Positions 7,991 through 18,962 are shown, counted from the stretch's first letter. The stretch: 64,000 nucleotides of DNA from Methylobacterium brachiatum (GCF_020523825.1 NZ_JAJALK010000012.1:62001-126000), one strand, 5' to 3'. The notes: generated by a model from the letters alone, not told the origin. A program made the numbers and translations.

Positions 7991-9007
7991 ATGCGTTTCA
8001 GCCCACGCTGGTTCTATCTCGTGGCCCCGGGGCTCGGCGCCCTGGCCGGCCTGCTCTACGGATCGATCTTTCCGGTCGGTCCGCTGCTCGGCTCGGCGAT
8101 CCGCGGCGCGATCATCGGCACGCCGATCCTGCTCTACGAGCGCCGGCTCCTGTGGCCGCGGATGCGCGAGCGGGTGCGCCATCTCGCGACGCCGCTGTTC
8201 CTGCTCGCTACCGTGGCGCTCTACATCGCGATGATTGTCGTCGGCAACGCGCTCGCGAGCACAGTGCTGAACCGCCTGTTCCGCTTCATGTACAGCGAGC
8301 GGAACGCGATGCTGATGTCGCAATCGGGCCTGCTCTACGCGCTCGCGATCTCGGCCCTGGTGGTTTTCGTGTTCCGCGTGCGCGACCTGATCGGCCCGGG
8401 CGTCTTCGCCAACCTGCTGATCGGCCGCTACCATCGTCCGATCAGCGAGGAGCGGATCTTCCTGTTCCTCGACGTGACCGGCTCGACCCGCTTCGCCGAC
8501 CGCCACGGCGACCGGGCCGCGCAGGCCTATCTCGGGCAGGTGTTCAACGCCCTGGCGCTGCCGGTCTCGCACGCGCGGGGCTCGATCGACGATTATATCG
8601 GCGACATGGCCCTGGTCACCTGGACGATCGAGCGGGGCATCCGGGATGCGGCCTGCCTGCGCTGCGTCTTCGATTTCGCCGCCCGGCTCGCCGACGAATC
8701 CGAGGCCTGGACCCAGCGCTTCGGGCAGGTCCCGGAATTCCGCGCCGCCCTGCATTGCGGGTCGGTGGTCACGGCCGAGGTCGGGCTCGAGCGTCACAAG
8801 ATCGCGTATTTCGGCGATGTCGTGAACACCACCGCCCGGCTGGAGAGCCTGTCGAAGAGCCTCGGCGTGCACGTCCTCGTCTCGGCCGATCTCCTCAACC
8901 GGATCGGCCCTCTGCCGCCCGACCTGATCGCCGAGGATCTCGGCGCCCATTCGCTGCGGGGCCGGGACGCGCCCCTGGCGGTGGCGGCGATCCGTAAGCG
9001 GGACTAG
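7991..9007 (+). CDS. membrane class III adenylate/guanylate cyclase-like protein
   Basis: Residues 1-135 hold about four hydrophobic helices; residues about 155-330 are a class III nucleotidyl cyclase domain. The first metal Asp is in FLFLDVTGSTRF, the second in DDYIGDMAL, and the transition-state Asn and Arg in VVNTTARLES. The usual base-recognition Lys of the KxxGD motif is not there: the segment reads DDYIGD. So nucleotide preference and activity are uncertain. A GAGGA ribosome site precedes ATG 7991. It lies 41 bases after egtD, close enough to be co-transcribed. Its last four bases overlap the end of a convergent amine oxidase gene. Confidence 0.85.
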   Translation: MRFSPRWFYLVAPGLGALAGLLYGSIFPVGPLLGSAIRGAIIGTPILLYERRLLWPRMRERVRHLATPLFLLATVALYIAMIVVGNALASTVLNRLFRFMYSERNAMLMSQSGLLYALAISALVVFVFRVRDLIGPGVFANLLIGRYHRPISEERIFLFLDVTGSTRFADRHGDRAAQAYLGQVFNALALPVSHARGSIDDYIGDMALVTWTIERGIRDAACLRCVFDFAARLADESEAWTQRFGQVPEFRAALHCGSVVTAEVGLERHKIAYFGDVVNTTARLESLSKSLGVHVLVSADLLNRIGPLPPDLIAEDLGAHSLRGRDAPLAVAAIRKRD

Positions 9008-10302
9008 GCGCCCAGCACCTTCAACACGTCGCGCGCCGCACGCGCGCCGTCGAGGGTGGCGCCGCCCACCGTCATCGCACCGCCGCCGGCCAGGGCCTCG
9101 CCGGCGACGAACACCCGCTCGCCGACCGGATCGCGCAGGCGGTCACGGGCCTCCGCGTGGCCGGGCGCGACGATCGAATACGAGCCGCGGGCATGGGGAT
9201 CCGTCCACCAGCCGGCGAGCCGTCCGGCCTGGACCGCACCCTGCGCCTTCGACCCCAGGATCGAACCGAGCCGCTCGGTGGCGAGGGCGATGGCGGCGGG
9301 TTCGCCCGCCCGGCACAGGTCCCGGGCGAGGTCGCCGCCGAGATTGGCCACCGCGATGGCGCGGCCGAACGGGCCCATCTCGAAATACAGCGTCGGGCCG
9401 CCGGTGATCACCGACACCGCGTCACCCAGGGCCGCCGGGTCGACCTTCGTGGGGTCGAGGCGCAGACCGATCTTGGTGTAGGCGCCCATATGGAGGCCAT
9501 CCAGCGCCGCCTCCGCGGGATCGGGCAGGCGCGGCGTGAACCTGATCGCACCGGCTTTCAGCACCCCCACCGGCACCGTGACGATCACGGCCGCCGCCGC
9601 GAGGGTGCCGTCCGCGGTCTCGATCCGGACGATCCTGTCCGACCAGTCGATCGCCCGGACCGGACAGCCGAGCCGCACCGGCAGATCGGCGAAGTGCCGC
9701 GCCACGAGGTCGCCGTAGCCGTCGACCCAGAGGTCGGTGCCGGACCAGAGCCGATCGTAATCCACCGCCGAGACCCGCTCGGGATCCTCGCCGAGCGACA
9801 GTCGGCTCAGCCCGGCCGCCGCCAGCTCGGCGTTCGGGCCGCCGGCCCGGGCCGCCTCGGCCAGCGAGGTGTCGCCGCCCTTCGGCGCCAGCAGGGCGTC
9901 GAGCCCGGAGAAGCCAGCGCGCCGGCTGGCATTCTCGGCCTCGGTCGCCGGCCTTCCATCGATGGTCAGCGTGCGCGCCCAGCCGCCTTCCTGCGCGAAG
10001 CGCACGCCGGCAGCCCGCGCCACCGGCGCCCAGGGATTGCGCTCGGCCCAGTGGATGTACTCGGCACCGGCATCGAAGCGGCAATCCGGGCCGAGCGACC
10101 GATCGGTGAAGGCGCGGCCGCCGATCCGGTCCCGCGCCTCGATCAGCAGGAAATCCTGTCCGGCCGCCCGCAGCGCCGATGCCGCCGCCAACCCGGCCGC
10201 GCCGGCCCCGATGACGACCACGGCTCCGCCCCGCGCCGCCGCCCGCAGGGCCGGTGCCGCCAGAACCGCCGAGGCCAGGATCGTGCGTCGGGTCGGACTC
10301 AT
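9004..10302 (-). CDS. flavin amine oxidase with Tat-like leader
   Basis: FAD-dependent amine oxidase family protein, 432 aa. The dinucleotide fold VVVIGAGAAGLAAASAL begins near residue 28, followed by EARDRIGGRAFTD; the C-terminal FAD motif ERVFVAGEA..GGGAMTVGGA is intact. The N-terminus (PTRRTILASAVLAAPAL) has a twin arginine followed by a hydrophobic stretch, which suggests export by Tat. The substrate cannot be read from sequence; polyamines, monoamines or amino acids are possible. It ends inside the last codons of the cyclase gene. No cytochrome or RidA gene is next to it, unlike the second amine oxidase at 50.3 kb. Confidence 0.82.
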   Translation of the reverse strand: MSPTRRTILASAVLAAPALRAAARGGAVVVIGAGAAGLAAASALRAAGQDFLLIEARDRIGGRAFTDRSLGPDCRFDAGAEYIHWAERNPWAPVARAAGVRFAQEGGWARTLTIDGRPATEAENASRRAGFSGLDALLAPKGGDTSLAEAARAGGPNAELAAAGLSRLSLGEDPERVSAVDYDRLWSGTDLWVDGYGDLVARHFADLPVRLGCPVRAIDWSDRIVRIETADGTLAAAAVIVTVPVGVLKAGAIRFTPRLPDPAEAALDGLHMGAYTKIGLRLDPTKVDPAALGDAVSVITGGPTLYFEMGPFGRAIAVANLGGDLARDLCRAGEPAAIALATERLGSILGSKAQGAVQAGRLAGWWTDPHARGSYSIVAPGHAEARDRLRDPVGERVFVAGEALAGGGAMTVGGATLDGARAARDVLKVLGA

Positions 10303-10380
10303 GGCGTACCCGCTCGGATGCTGTTTTTGACCGGGACTCGTCCCAGGGCGGGCGGGCCGCCCGCGCCGATCCCGGAGGCG

Positions 10381-10665
10381 CTAGCCGCGCGCGCCCTGCG
10401 TACCGGAGCGCTTCTCCATCATGGTCTTGACCTGCATCAGCTGGTCCCAGACCTGGCCCGGCGAGGTCCCGAAGAAGTCGAAGCCGGCATTCACGCCGAG
10501 ATAGATCCCGACGCAGATCAGCGGCACCAGCACCCAGGCCAGAACCTCCTCACCGCGGCGACGCCGTTGGCGGCGCCGACGGCGCTCCTCGCGCCGGGTC
10601 AGCTTCTGGGCAGGCGCAGGATGCGTGACGGGGGATAGAGGCCCCTCGTGCAGGTCTTCTGTCAT
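10381..10665 (-). CDS. hypothetical single-pass membrane protein, 94 aa
   Basis: The frame opens at 10680, but ATG 10665 (MTEDLHEG) is the likely start. After a polar N-terminus comes a very basic cluster (RREERRRRRQRRRRG, residues about 25-39), then one hydrophobic helix (VLAWVLVPLICVGIYLGV) and a polar C-terminus with FGTSPGQVWDQLMQVKTMME. The basic block in front of the helix predicts a cytoplasmic N-terminus. No family recognised. It lies between clpA and the amine oxidase on the same strand, after a hairpin that likely ends clpA transcription. Confidence 0.6.
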   Translation of the reverse strand: MTEDLHEGPLSPVTHPAPAQKLTRREERRRRRQRRRRGEEVLAWVLVPLICVGIYLGVNAGFDFFGTSPGQVWDQLMQVKTMMEKRSGTQGARG

Positions 10666-10711
10666 CAGGCGCCCCCTCACCGCGGCGCGTTCGCGTCGCG
10701 GCGGTCATAGA

Positions 10712-10741
10712 CCGGCAGGCCGTTGTCCGGAAGCCTGCCGG
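10712..10741 (-). terminator. hairpin terminator behind clpA
   Basis: Perfect 9-bp arms CCGGCAGGC (10712-10720) and GCCTGCCGG (10733-10741) with a 12-base loop lie 15 bases past the clpA stop. No T-run follows. Position makes it the likely end of the clpS-clpA transcript. Confidence 0.6.
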
Positions 10742-10756
10742 CCGGCGTGCGCGCCC

Positions 10757-13252
<2,496 letters not shown>

Positions 13253-13289
13253 AGCTGGCCTCTGTGTGGGTGCCTACCGCGAACGGCGC

Positions 13290-13691
13290 CTATTTCTTTT
13301 CCATAACGCACTGGAGAGGATGTTGGTGTTTGCGCGCGAAGTCCATGACCTGCGTCACCTTGGTCTCCGCCACCTCGTAGGTGAAGACCCCACACTCACC
13401 GACCCCGTTCTGATGCACGTGCATCATGATGTGGTAGGCGTCCTCGTGGCTCTTGTTGAAGAAACGTTCGACCACCAGCACGACGAATTCCATCGGCGTA
13501 TAGTCGTCGTTCAGAAGGAGTACCCGGTACAGGCTCGGCTTCTTGGTCTTCGGCTTGGTGCGGGTGATGATCGCGGTGTTGGACCGGTCGTCGCCGCCCG
13601 GGGCGCGCGAACCGGAGGCCGTGATCGCCAAGCGCGCCGGCCGTTGAAGCGTCGTCGATATCGCGGTGCCCTGCAGGGGGACCTGTGTCAT
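13290..13691 (-). CDS. clpS: ATP-dependent Clp protease adaptor ClpS
   Basis: Adaptor that binds N-degron substrates and delivers them to ClpA. The conserved core is unmistakable: YRVLLLNDDYTPMEFVV, then HVHQNGVGECGVF and a C-terminal HPLQCVMEKK. The frame is open to 13940, but residues before MTQVPLQGT (ATG 13691) look non-coding. That start gives 133 aa with a polar N-terminal extension of about 45 residues before the core, longer than E. coli ClpS. Start choice is moderately sure, since the best ribosome-site-like GAGGG is a bit far. clpA follows after 37 bases, as an operon. Confidence 0.95.
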   Translation of the reverse strand: MTQVPLQGTAISTTLQRPARLAITASGSRAPGGDDRSNTAIITRTKPKTKKPSLYRVLLLNDDYTPMEFVVLVVERFFNKSHEDAYHIMMHVHQNGVGECGVFTYEVAETKVTQVMDFARKHQHPLQCVMEKK

Positions 13692-14572
13692 GTGCGTCGA
13701 ACCGATCCCTCGATTGGAGCGGGCGTCGCCGGCCCCCAATACCGATCCTGTCACAACCCTGCCGGGAGCGGCGTCTGGGCCAGTGGACATTAATCTACAG
13801 ATCGTGAGGCCACTTCGCCAGACGCCTGCGCGCACTTGTCCGCCCCGCAAAGCTTGCGCCACGCGCATCGCCCTCGCACCGCCGGGCGAAGGGGAGGGCG
13901 ACGGGCTCGCCTGATCGGACCGGCCGCGGGCGTCAGGCATGTCCCGACTCGGCCATGGCGGCGATCGGACTCTCCTCTCCCTGCCTCGATCCCATCGTCA
14001 GACATCGACTCGTGCAGACCGCGACGTGCCCCCTCTCCCGAGCGGGAGAGGGCTGGGGTGAGGGACCAGGGTCTTCCGGAGAGGTCGCACGCCTCACCCT
14101 GTCCCTCTCCCGCACTGGAGAGGTGACCCGCGCCACATCCGACATCGTACGGATGGGGCAACCTCGCCGTCGGCGCGACCGAGATCCCGGCCAGGGTGCA
14201 TCCTGCCCAGCCCGCACGATGTGGGATGACGTTTGCCGCACAAAAAAACCGGCCCGCGGCGTGTGAATCGCGTGGGTGTCGGGGAGGGCGGGGGATCGCT
14301 GCATGGCCGGCCTCCAGCTTGCCGTCGCCGGGCCGGCCCGACTCGGCCGAGTCCGGCGGCGAAACCGGGTCTGCCCGAAGATTGTGCGTCGCATCCGCCA
14401 TCGTCAAGCCGCGCCCGGAACGACACGATTCGGAAGTCGCGGGGTTCGCATTAACGGGCCTGTAACTGCACCCGCCTAATTCTCAAACGATGCAGCGGGG
14501 CCACGCAGTCAGCGTCGGCCAGCACCAGAGATACGACCGGCCAGAGCCGGTCTCGCGAGGCAATCAGGCGTG
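13692..14572. other. 881-base non-coding region between clpS and dac
   Basis: A divergent gap unusually long for this region. Open frames exist on both strands, but they are rich in Arg/Pro/Ser and overlap each other, so none is convincing. It contains a REP-like inverted repeat cluster at 14029-14112 and an A7 run followed by CCGGCCCGCGG at about 14239-14256 that resembles one arm of a terminator with no matching arm. The clpS promoter must lie near the left end and the dac promoter near 14450-14560, where the sequence becomes less GC-rich. Confidence 0.5.
14029..14112. repeat. REP-like inverted repeat cluster
   Basis: CCCTCTCCCG (14031-14040) and CGGGAGAGGG (14043-14052) form a perfect 10-bp stem with a two-base loop. 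A longer 21-bp arm, 14043-14063 with a GGGGTGAGG end, pairs with 14092-14112 with three mismatches. The CTCTCCC / GGGTGAGGG wording is a repeat type found scattered in intergenic DNA of many proteobacteria. It may act as an mRNA end or a nuclease barrier; it is not a gene. Confidence 0.65.
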
Positions 14573-16045
14573 ATGCGTAGCGTTGTAGGCCGCTCCCGGA
14601 CGATCCCCGCGCTGCCGGCCGCCCTGGCGGCCGCCGCGGTCCTGACCGCCCTGGCCGCCCCGGCCGAGGCCCGGCGCGGGCGGCATCACCATCACCACGC
14701 GGCCAGCGGCGGCTACAACCCGCCCTACGCCGCCATGGTGGTGGACGTGAAGAGCGGGAAGACGCTGCACGCGGTCAACGAGGACGCGCTGCGCCACCCG
14801 GCCTCGATCACCAAGGTCATGACGCTCTACATGCTGTTCGAGCAGATGGAGCGCGGCAAGTTCGCCCTGGATTCCGACCTGACCATCTCGGCCCACGCCG
14901 CCGCCCAGGCGCCCTCGAAGCTCGGCCTGCGCCCCGGCCAGACCATCACGGTCGAGGACGCGATCAAGGCGATCGTCACCAAGTCGGCCAACGACGTGGC
15001 CTGCGCGATCGGCGAGAACATCGCCGGCTCCGAGGAGCGCTTCGCCCAGATGATGACCGCCAAGGCGCATGCGCTCGGCATGAGCCGGACGCGCTACGCC
15101 AATGCGTCGGGCCTCCCGGATCCCGACCAGCTCACCACCGCCCGGGACCTGACCGTCCTGGCCCGGGCGATCCAGGACCGGTTCCCGCACTATTACCGCT
15201 ACTTCCAGACCCGCTCCTTCGCGTTTCGCGGCCGGGTAATCGGCAACCACAATCACCTGCTCGGCAACGTCCAGGGCGTGGACGGGATCAAGACCGGTTA
15301 CACCCGCGATTCCGGCTTCAACCTGATGACGGCGGCCAAATCCGAGGGCCGCCAGATCGTGGCGATCGTGCTCGGCGGCAAGTCGGGCGCCAGCCGCGAC
15401 CGGATCATGGCCGACCTCGTCCGCTCCAGCCTGCCGCGGGCCTTCGCCGGCGCCCGCCAGGCGCCGCCGGTCACCGAGGTCGCCGAGCGCGCCCGGCCGG
15501 CGGTCGTGGCGGACGCGGTCTCGCGCACCCGCACGCAGGTCGCCTCGGCCGACGACGACGATGTCGAGACAACCGGCACCACCGGCGAGCCCCTGGACAT
15601 CACGCCCTCCCGGGCGACCACGACGCCGGGCGGCACCTGGAAGCCCGGCCCGCAGGCTCTGCCGAAGGCGGCCCAGGCCTATGCCGGCACCAGCAGCGCA
15701 CAGGCGCCGTTCCCCGGCGCGTCGAAGACCGTGGCCCGGATGGCGTCCTCGGAGCGCGACGAGCCACCGAAGGCGATCACCGGAACCCGTGTCGTCCCCA
15801 CCGCCTGGGTGATCCAGCTCGGGGCCATGGACGACGAGGCCAAGGCCCGCTCGATGCTCTCCGAGGCGCGCGCCAAGGCCGGGGGCAGCCTGTCCAAGGC
15901 GGCGCCGTACACGGTCAAGGTCGAGCATGGCGGGACCACGCTCTACCGCGCCCGCTTCTCCGGCTTCTCGGAGCAGGACGCCGCGCAGGATGCCTGCACG
16001 GCCCTGAAGCGCAGCGGCTTCAGCTGCTTCGCGACCCGCAGCTGA
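14573..16045 (+). CDS. D-alanyl-D-alanine carboxypeptidase with SPOR domain
   Basis: Periplasmic penicillin-binding protein (DacC/DacF type) that trims peptidoglycan stem peptides. Active-site motifs in order: SITK (Ser at about residue 78), SAN (about 138) and KTG (about 240). A signal peptide ends around PAEA; a His-rich patch (RRGRHHHHH) follows it. After a Pro/Thr/Ala linker, residues about 405-490 form a SPOR domain (WVIQLGAMDDEAKA ... LYRARFSGF), which binds denuded glycan at division sites. ATG 14573 with GAGG at 14558-14561 was chosen; an in-frame GTG sits one codon earlier. The fusion is common in Rhizobiales. Confidence 0.93.
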   Translation: MRSVVGRSRTIPALPAALAAAAVLTALAAPAEARRGRHHHHHAASGGYNPPYAAMVVDVKSGKTLHAVNEDALRHPASITKVMTLYMLFEQMERGKFALDSDLTISAHAAAQAPSKLGLRPGQTITVEDAIKAIVTKSANDVACAIGENIAGSEERFAQMMTAKAHALGMSRTRYANASGLPDPDQLTTARDLTVLARAIQDRFPHYYRYFQTRSFAFRGRVIGNHNHLLGNVQGVDGIKTGYTRDSGFNLMTAAKSEGRQIVAIVLGGKSGASRDRIMADLVRSSLPRAFAGARQAPPVTEVAERARPAVVADAVSRTRTQVASADDDDVETTGTTGEPLDITPSRATTTPGGTWKPGPQALPKAAQAYAGTSSAQAPFPGASKTVARMASSERDEPPKAITGTRVVPTAWVIQLGAMDDEAKARSMLSEARAKAGGSLSKAAPYTVKVEHGGTTLYRARFSGFSEQDAAQDACTALKRSGFSCFATRS

Positions 16046-16155
16046 ACCACCTCAACAACCAGCGTCGCGCCCGACGGGTGCGCCGACACGGCGGAGTCGC
16101 GGCTGTGTTTGCCCGCGGCTGCGAATCAGTAAGTATCTGACAACGCGCGTGGAGT

Positions 16156-16902
16156 TCAGCGATGTCGGTTCAAAAGCCTGTCTCGGGCCGCGTTAACCCG
16201 CGCCGCCCTCTCGGCACTTCCGCCCTGGTCGGGGTGGGTGAGCTTCATCAGCGACCTGTGGGCCGTCCGGACCTGCTCAGCGGTCGCCCCGCGCTGAAGC
16301 CCCAGGATCTGGTACGCCTCCTCCTGCGTCATCGCCCCTGGATACGCCGGGCGTCCCGGCCGCGGGTCACGATCGCCCTCAGCGTCTACACGCCAGCCGG
16401 GCGCCCGGCGGTCGAGATACGGCTCTAAAAGGGCGGCGCCTTCGGGGTCGCTCTGGCGGCAGGTCGCGAGCAGCTCGATCAAGACCGCCACCGTCAAGGC
16501 GTCAAGCCAGGCCCCGGCCCGGGGCCCGCCGATCACCCGGCCCTCGCTGAGGCTGCCGTCCGCCCGCACCCGGATGTCGATCAGCGCCGTCCGGTGCCGA
16601 CGCCCCCGGTCGACGAAGGGCCTGAGCAGCGGGATCAGGCGCGCGTTCATCGCCGCCTGCCCCTCGATCATCCAGATGCCGCCGAGGCCGAGCAGGGCCG
16701 CGAGCACGAAGTTCCCGTGCAGCAGCAGGAACCCCGCCGCCGCGAGGGCGAGGACGCCGCCGACCTTCTGGGGCCGGACCGTACCGACGAGGGCACCGAG
16801 GCCCTTGCCGAAGGCGCGTCCGAGCCGGCGGCCGAGGCCGTCGTCGTTCTTCGAGAGCCACCAGAGCGTGAGGCCGGCCAGAAGGACCGCAAACAGGACC
16901 AT
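16156..16902 (-). CDS. membrane-anchored J-domain protein
   Basis: 248 aa, with an N-terminal membrane helix (MVLFAVLLAGLTLWW), two further hydrophobic stretches at about 45-80, and a C-terminal J domain (TQEEAYQILGLQRGATAEQV ... LMKLTHPDQGGS) that keeps the HPD needed to stimulate DnaK. The Gly/Phe and zinc regions of DnaJ are absent, so this is a DjlA/Pam18-like type III J-protein that recruits DnaK to the inner membrane. Start ATG 16902 lies three bases after the stop of the small secreted-protein gene; a TTG at 16905 is possible. It is the last gene of the htrA operon. Confidence 0.85.
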   Translation of the reverse strand: MVLFAVLLAGLTLWWLSKNDDGLGRRLGRAFGKGLGALVGTVRPQKVGGVLALAAAGFLLLHGNFVLAALLGLGGIWMIEGQAAMNARLIPLLRPFVDRGRRHRTALIDIRVRADGSLSEGRVIGGPRAGAWLDALTVAVLIELLATCRQSDPEGAALLEPYLDRRAPGWRVDAEGDRDPRPGRPAYPGAMTQEEAYQILGLQRGATAEQVRTAHRSLMKLTHPDQGGSAERAARVNAARDRLLNRHR

Positions 16903-16905
16903 CAA

Positions 16906-17154
16906 TTATCGCCGCGCGCCGAACTCGGCGCCGACGCGGCCACCGATCTGAACCGTCGTGCCGCCGCCGAGGTCGTAGAAGCCGCGCCGGGCCGGGGGCG
17001 GCTTGGGCGCCGCCGCGTCGCATCCGGGCCGCGGCGGCAGGCGCACGCCCTCGGGCAGGTCCTCCGGGCAGAGGCGCGAGCGCACCGGCTGCTCGGCGGC
17101 CGCGGCGCCGGCGGCGATCAGCCCGGCGAGAGCGAGGAACGCGAGGCGTCTCAC
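16906..17154 (-). CDS. small secreted protein, 82 aa
   Basis: A signal peptide (RRLAFLALAGLIAAGAAAAEQ) precedes a short mature part with two Cys, many Pro and Arg, and a Gly-rich C-terminus (GGGTTVQIGGRVGAEFGARR). The GTG start at 17154 overlaps the TGA stop of htrA in GTGA, a strong sign of translational coupling. The next gene begins three bases after its stop. No family recognised. The context puts it in envelope protein quality control, but its role is unknown. Confidence 0.65.
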   Translation of the reverse strand: MRRLAFLALAGLIAAGAAAAEQPVRSRLCPEDLPEGVRLPPRPGCDAAAPKPPPARRGFYDLGGGTTVQIGGRVGAEFGARR

Positions 17155-18281
17155 CGGCGGTTCTCCGCGACCTCGGCGGTGGTGATCCGGATCTCCCGGA
17201 TCCGGCCGTCGCGCTCGACCTTGAGGGTCACGGGCGCGCCCAGCCCGGCCTCCGCGATTGCCGCCGTGAGGTCGGCGAGGCGATGGACCGGCCGGTCGTT
17301 GGCGCCGACGATCACGTCGCCGATGTCGCCGGTCTGCGGATCGAGGCCGCGCAAGCCCGCCTGCGCGGCCGGGGAGCCGGGCAGGACCCGCAGCACGACC
17401 ACGCCGTCGATCCCGAGGCGCGCTGAGGCCGCCTCCTGGGCGGCGATGATGCCGATGCCGGGATTGCGCACCCGGCCGACCCGGATCAGTTCCGGGACGA
17501 CGCGATTGACCACGTCGACGGGGATCGCGAACCCGATCCCGGCGCTGGCTCCCGAGGGCGAGACGATCGCGGTGTTGACGCCGATCAGCCGGCCGGCGGA
17601 ATCGAGCAGCGGGCCGCCGGAGTTGCCGGGGTTGATCGCCGCATCGGTCTGGATGACGCCGGACAATTCCCGCCCGGCGCTGGTCGGCATCCGCCGGCGC
17701 ACGGCGCTGATCACGCCGGTGGTCAGCGTGTGGTCGAGGCCGAACGGGTTGCCGATCGCGAAGGTCGACTGGCCGACCTTGAGATCATCCGACGACCCGA
17801 TCGCCAGCGGCGGCGGCATCTTGGTCACGCGCCCGAGCCGGAGGACCGCCAGGTCGTAGGACGGCGCCAGCCCGACCAGGGTCGCGGACACGACTTCGCC
17901 GTCGCTCATTCGCACGGAGACCGAGCCGCCCGATCGCGCGGCGTTCTGCACGACATGGGTGTTGGTCACGACGTGGCCGGCGCCGTCCCAGACGAAGCCG
18001 GTCCCGGTCTGGGTGCCGCTCTGCTCGCCGCCCTCGTCGTCCGGGTCGAGCAGGTCGCGGCCGGTGGCGGCGCTCTGGGCGAAGACGTGGACCACGGACG
18101 GGCTCGCCCGCTCGAACAGCGCCACGGTGGTCTGCTCGGACTGTGCCAGATCGCCCCGGGCCGCGATCACCCGCGGCGCGTCCGCCGAATAGAGCAGCGG
18201 CTGCAGGTAGGGCTGCGCGACGTTGAGGGCCAGAAGGACCAGAACCGCGGCGGCCAGGATGCGCACGGTACGGTCCGGCAA
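17151..18281 (-). CDS. HtrA/DegP-family serine protease
   Basis: Periplasmic trypsin-like protease for misfolded proteins. An N-terminal hydrophobic helix (ILAAAVLVLLALNVA) serves as signal or anchor. The catalytic triad is His in TNTHVVQ, Asp in SYDLAVLRL and Ser in INPGNSGGPLL. One C-terminal PDZ domain (GIDGVVVLRVLPGSPAAQAGL ... GDVIVGAND) follows, as in DegS and single-PDZ HtrA; DegP has two. Start is TTG 18281 with GGAGA at good spacing. It heads a three-gene operon with the small secreted protein and the J-protein. Confidence 0.92.
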   Translation of the reverse strand: MPDRTVRILAAAVLVLLALNVAQPYLQPLLYSADAPRVIAARGDLAQSEQTTVALFERASPSVVHVFAQSAATGRDLLDPDDEGGEQSGTQTGTGFVWDGAGHVVTNTHVVQNAARSGGSVSVRMSDGEVVSATLVGLAPSYDLAVLRLGRVTKMPPPLAIGSSDDLKVGQSTFAIGNPFGLDHTLTTGVISAVRRRMPTSAGRELSGVIQTDAAINPGNSGGPLLDSAGRLIGVNTAIVSPSGASAGIGFAIPVDVVNRVVPELIRVGRVRNPGIGIIAAQEAASARLGIDGVVVLRVLPGSPAAQAGLRGLDPQTGDIGDVIVGANDRPVHRLADLTAAIAEAGLGAPVTLKVERDGRIREIRITTAEVAENRR

Positions 18282-18687
18282 GGGCGAGTCTCCAGTCAGG
18301 GCCCCGGGGCGGGCGCGGGTCTTAAGTGCGCGTTCAGGATCAGGGCGTCAACACGGATACAGGGCGGTCGCCGCGGTGCTCCTGACGTGTCCTGGCGCAC
18401 CTCGGATACCGCTGCGCATTGGCTAACGGAATGGTCATCTATCGATGGCCACAATTCTCGCAAGTTCACGGCGGATCAGACACGACCGGTTTGGACATGG
18501 AACACGGTACCGCACCTTTTCCTGCGCGTTAGGACTAGATGCTGATGCCTTAAATGCCCAAATTGATCGCAAAGCTGCCGCAGAGATGCTTGCATTGACG
18601 CTCAGCCTTTCAATCCCCGCGGCAGGCCGGCTCGACCGGATGGCGGGGATCTGAACGGTCCCAAACGGTTCGGAAGGATAAGGACTC
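18282..18687. other. divergent promoter region, htrA and 71-aa gene
   Basis: The region is less GC-rich between 18420 and 18600. A 69-codon frame at 18448-18654 is open on the plus strand, but its composition is not protein-like and it has no clear ribosome site. No hairpin or RNA gene recognised. Confidence 0.35.
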
Positions 18688-18903
18688 ATGGAAACCGAAG
18701 CTCTCGAACGCCCGGCCGATCTCACGATCTGGCGCACGGCCCCGGCGAGCACCCCGCTGGCCCAGCCCGAGCGGTACGGCACCCTGCGCGAGGCGATCGC
18801 CGCCGCCGCCGGCGCCCTGACCGATCCGGCCAAGCAGCCCTGGATCATCACCGAGGAAGGCGAGATCCTCTCCCCGAACTGGATCCGCACCTACCTGAAC
18901 TGA
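18688..18903 (+). CDS. hypothetical protein, 71 aa
   Basis: A soluble, acidic small protein with no signal or membrane segment. It has a regular layout: LTIWRTAPASTPL, a helix YGTLREAIAAAAGAL, then DPAKQPWIITEEGEILSPNWIRTYLN, which reads like a compact folded domain (a helix followed by strands). Two ribosome-site-like stretches, GGAAGGA (18672-18678) and AAGGA (18680-18684), precede the ATG, and a hairpin follows the gene. This combination makes it a likely real and well-expressed gene. No family recognised. Confidence 0.7.
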   Translation: METEALERPADLTIWRTAPASTPLAQPERYGTLREAIAAAAGALTDPAKQPWIITEEGEILSPNWIRTYLN

Positions 18904-18929
18904 GACACGATACCGAGAACAACGGGGAT

Positions 18930-18962
18930 ACCGGGGAAGGCGGCCATAGGCTCCGCCCCGGT
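18930..18962. terminator. bulged hairpin between convergent genes
   Basis: ACCGG (18930-18934) and GGCGG (18939-18943) pair with CCGGT (18958-18962) and CCGCC (18953-18957), leaving a four-base bulge and a 9-base loop. It sits between the 71-aa gene and the 3' end of the jetC-like gene, so it may serve both. No T-run. Confidence 0.45.

Noticed and set aside
14239..14256. A7 run next to CCGGCCCGCGG as a minus-strand intrinsic terminator
   Set aside because: The GC-rich part does not fold into a stable stem of useful length next to the T-run, and there is no gene upstream on that strand to end.
13955..14266. 103-codon plus-strand frame in the clpS-dac gap
   Set aside because: It runs through the REP-like repeat and codes repetitive Arg/Gly/Pro residues; no ribosome site or family likeness.
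18448..18654. 69-codon plus-strand frame upstream of the 71-aa gene
   Set aside because: No ribosome site, mixed composition, and it lies where the divergent promoters should be.
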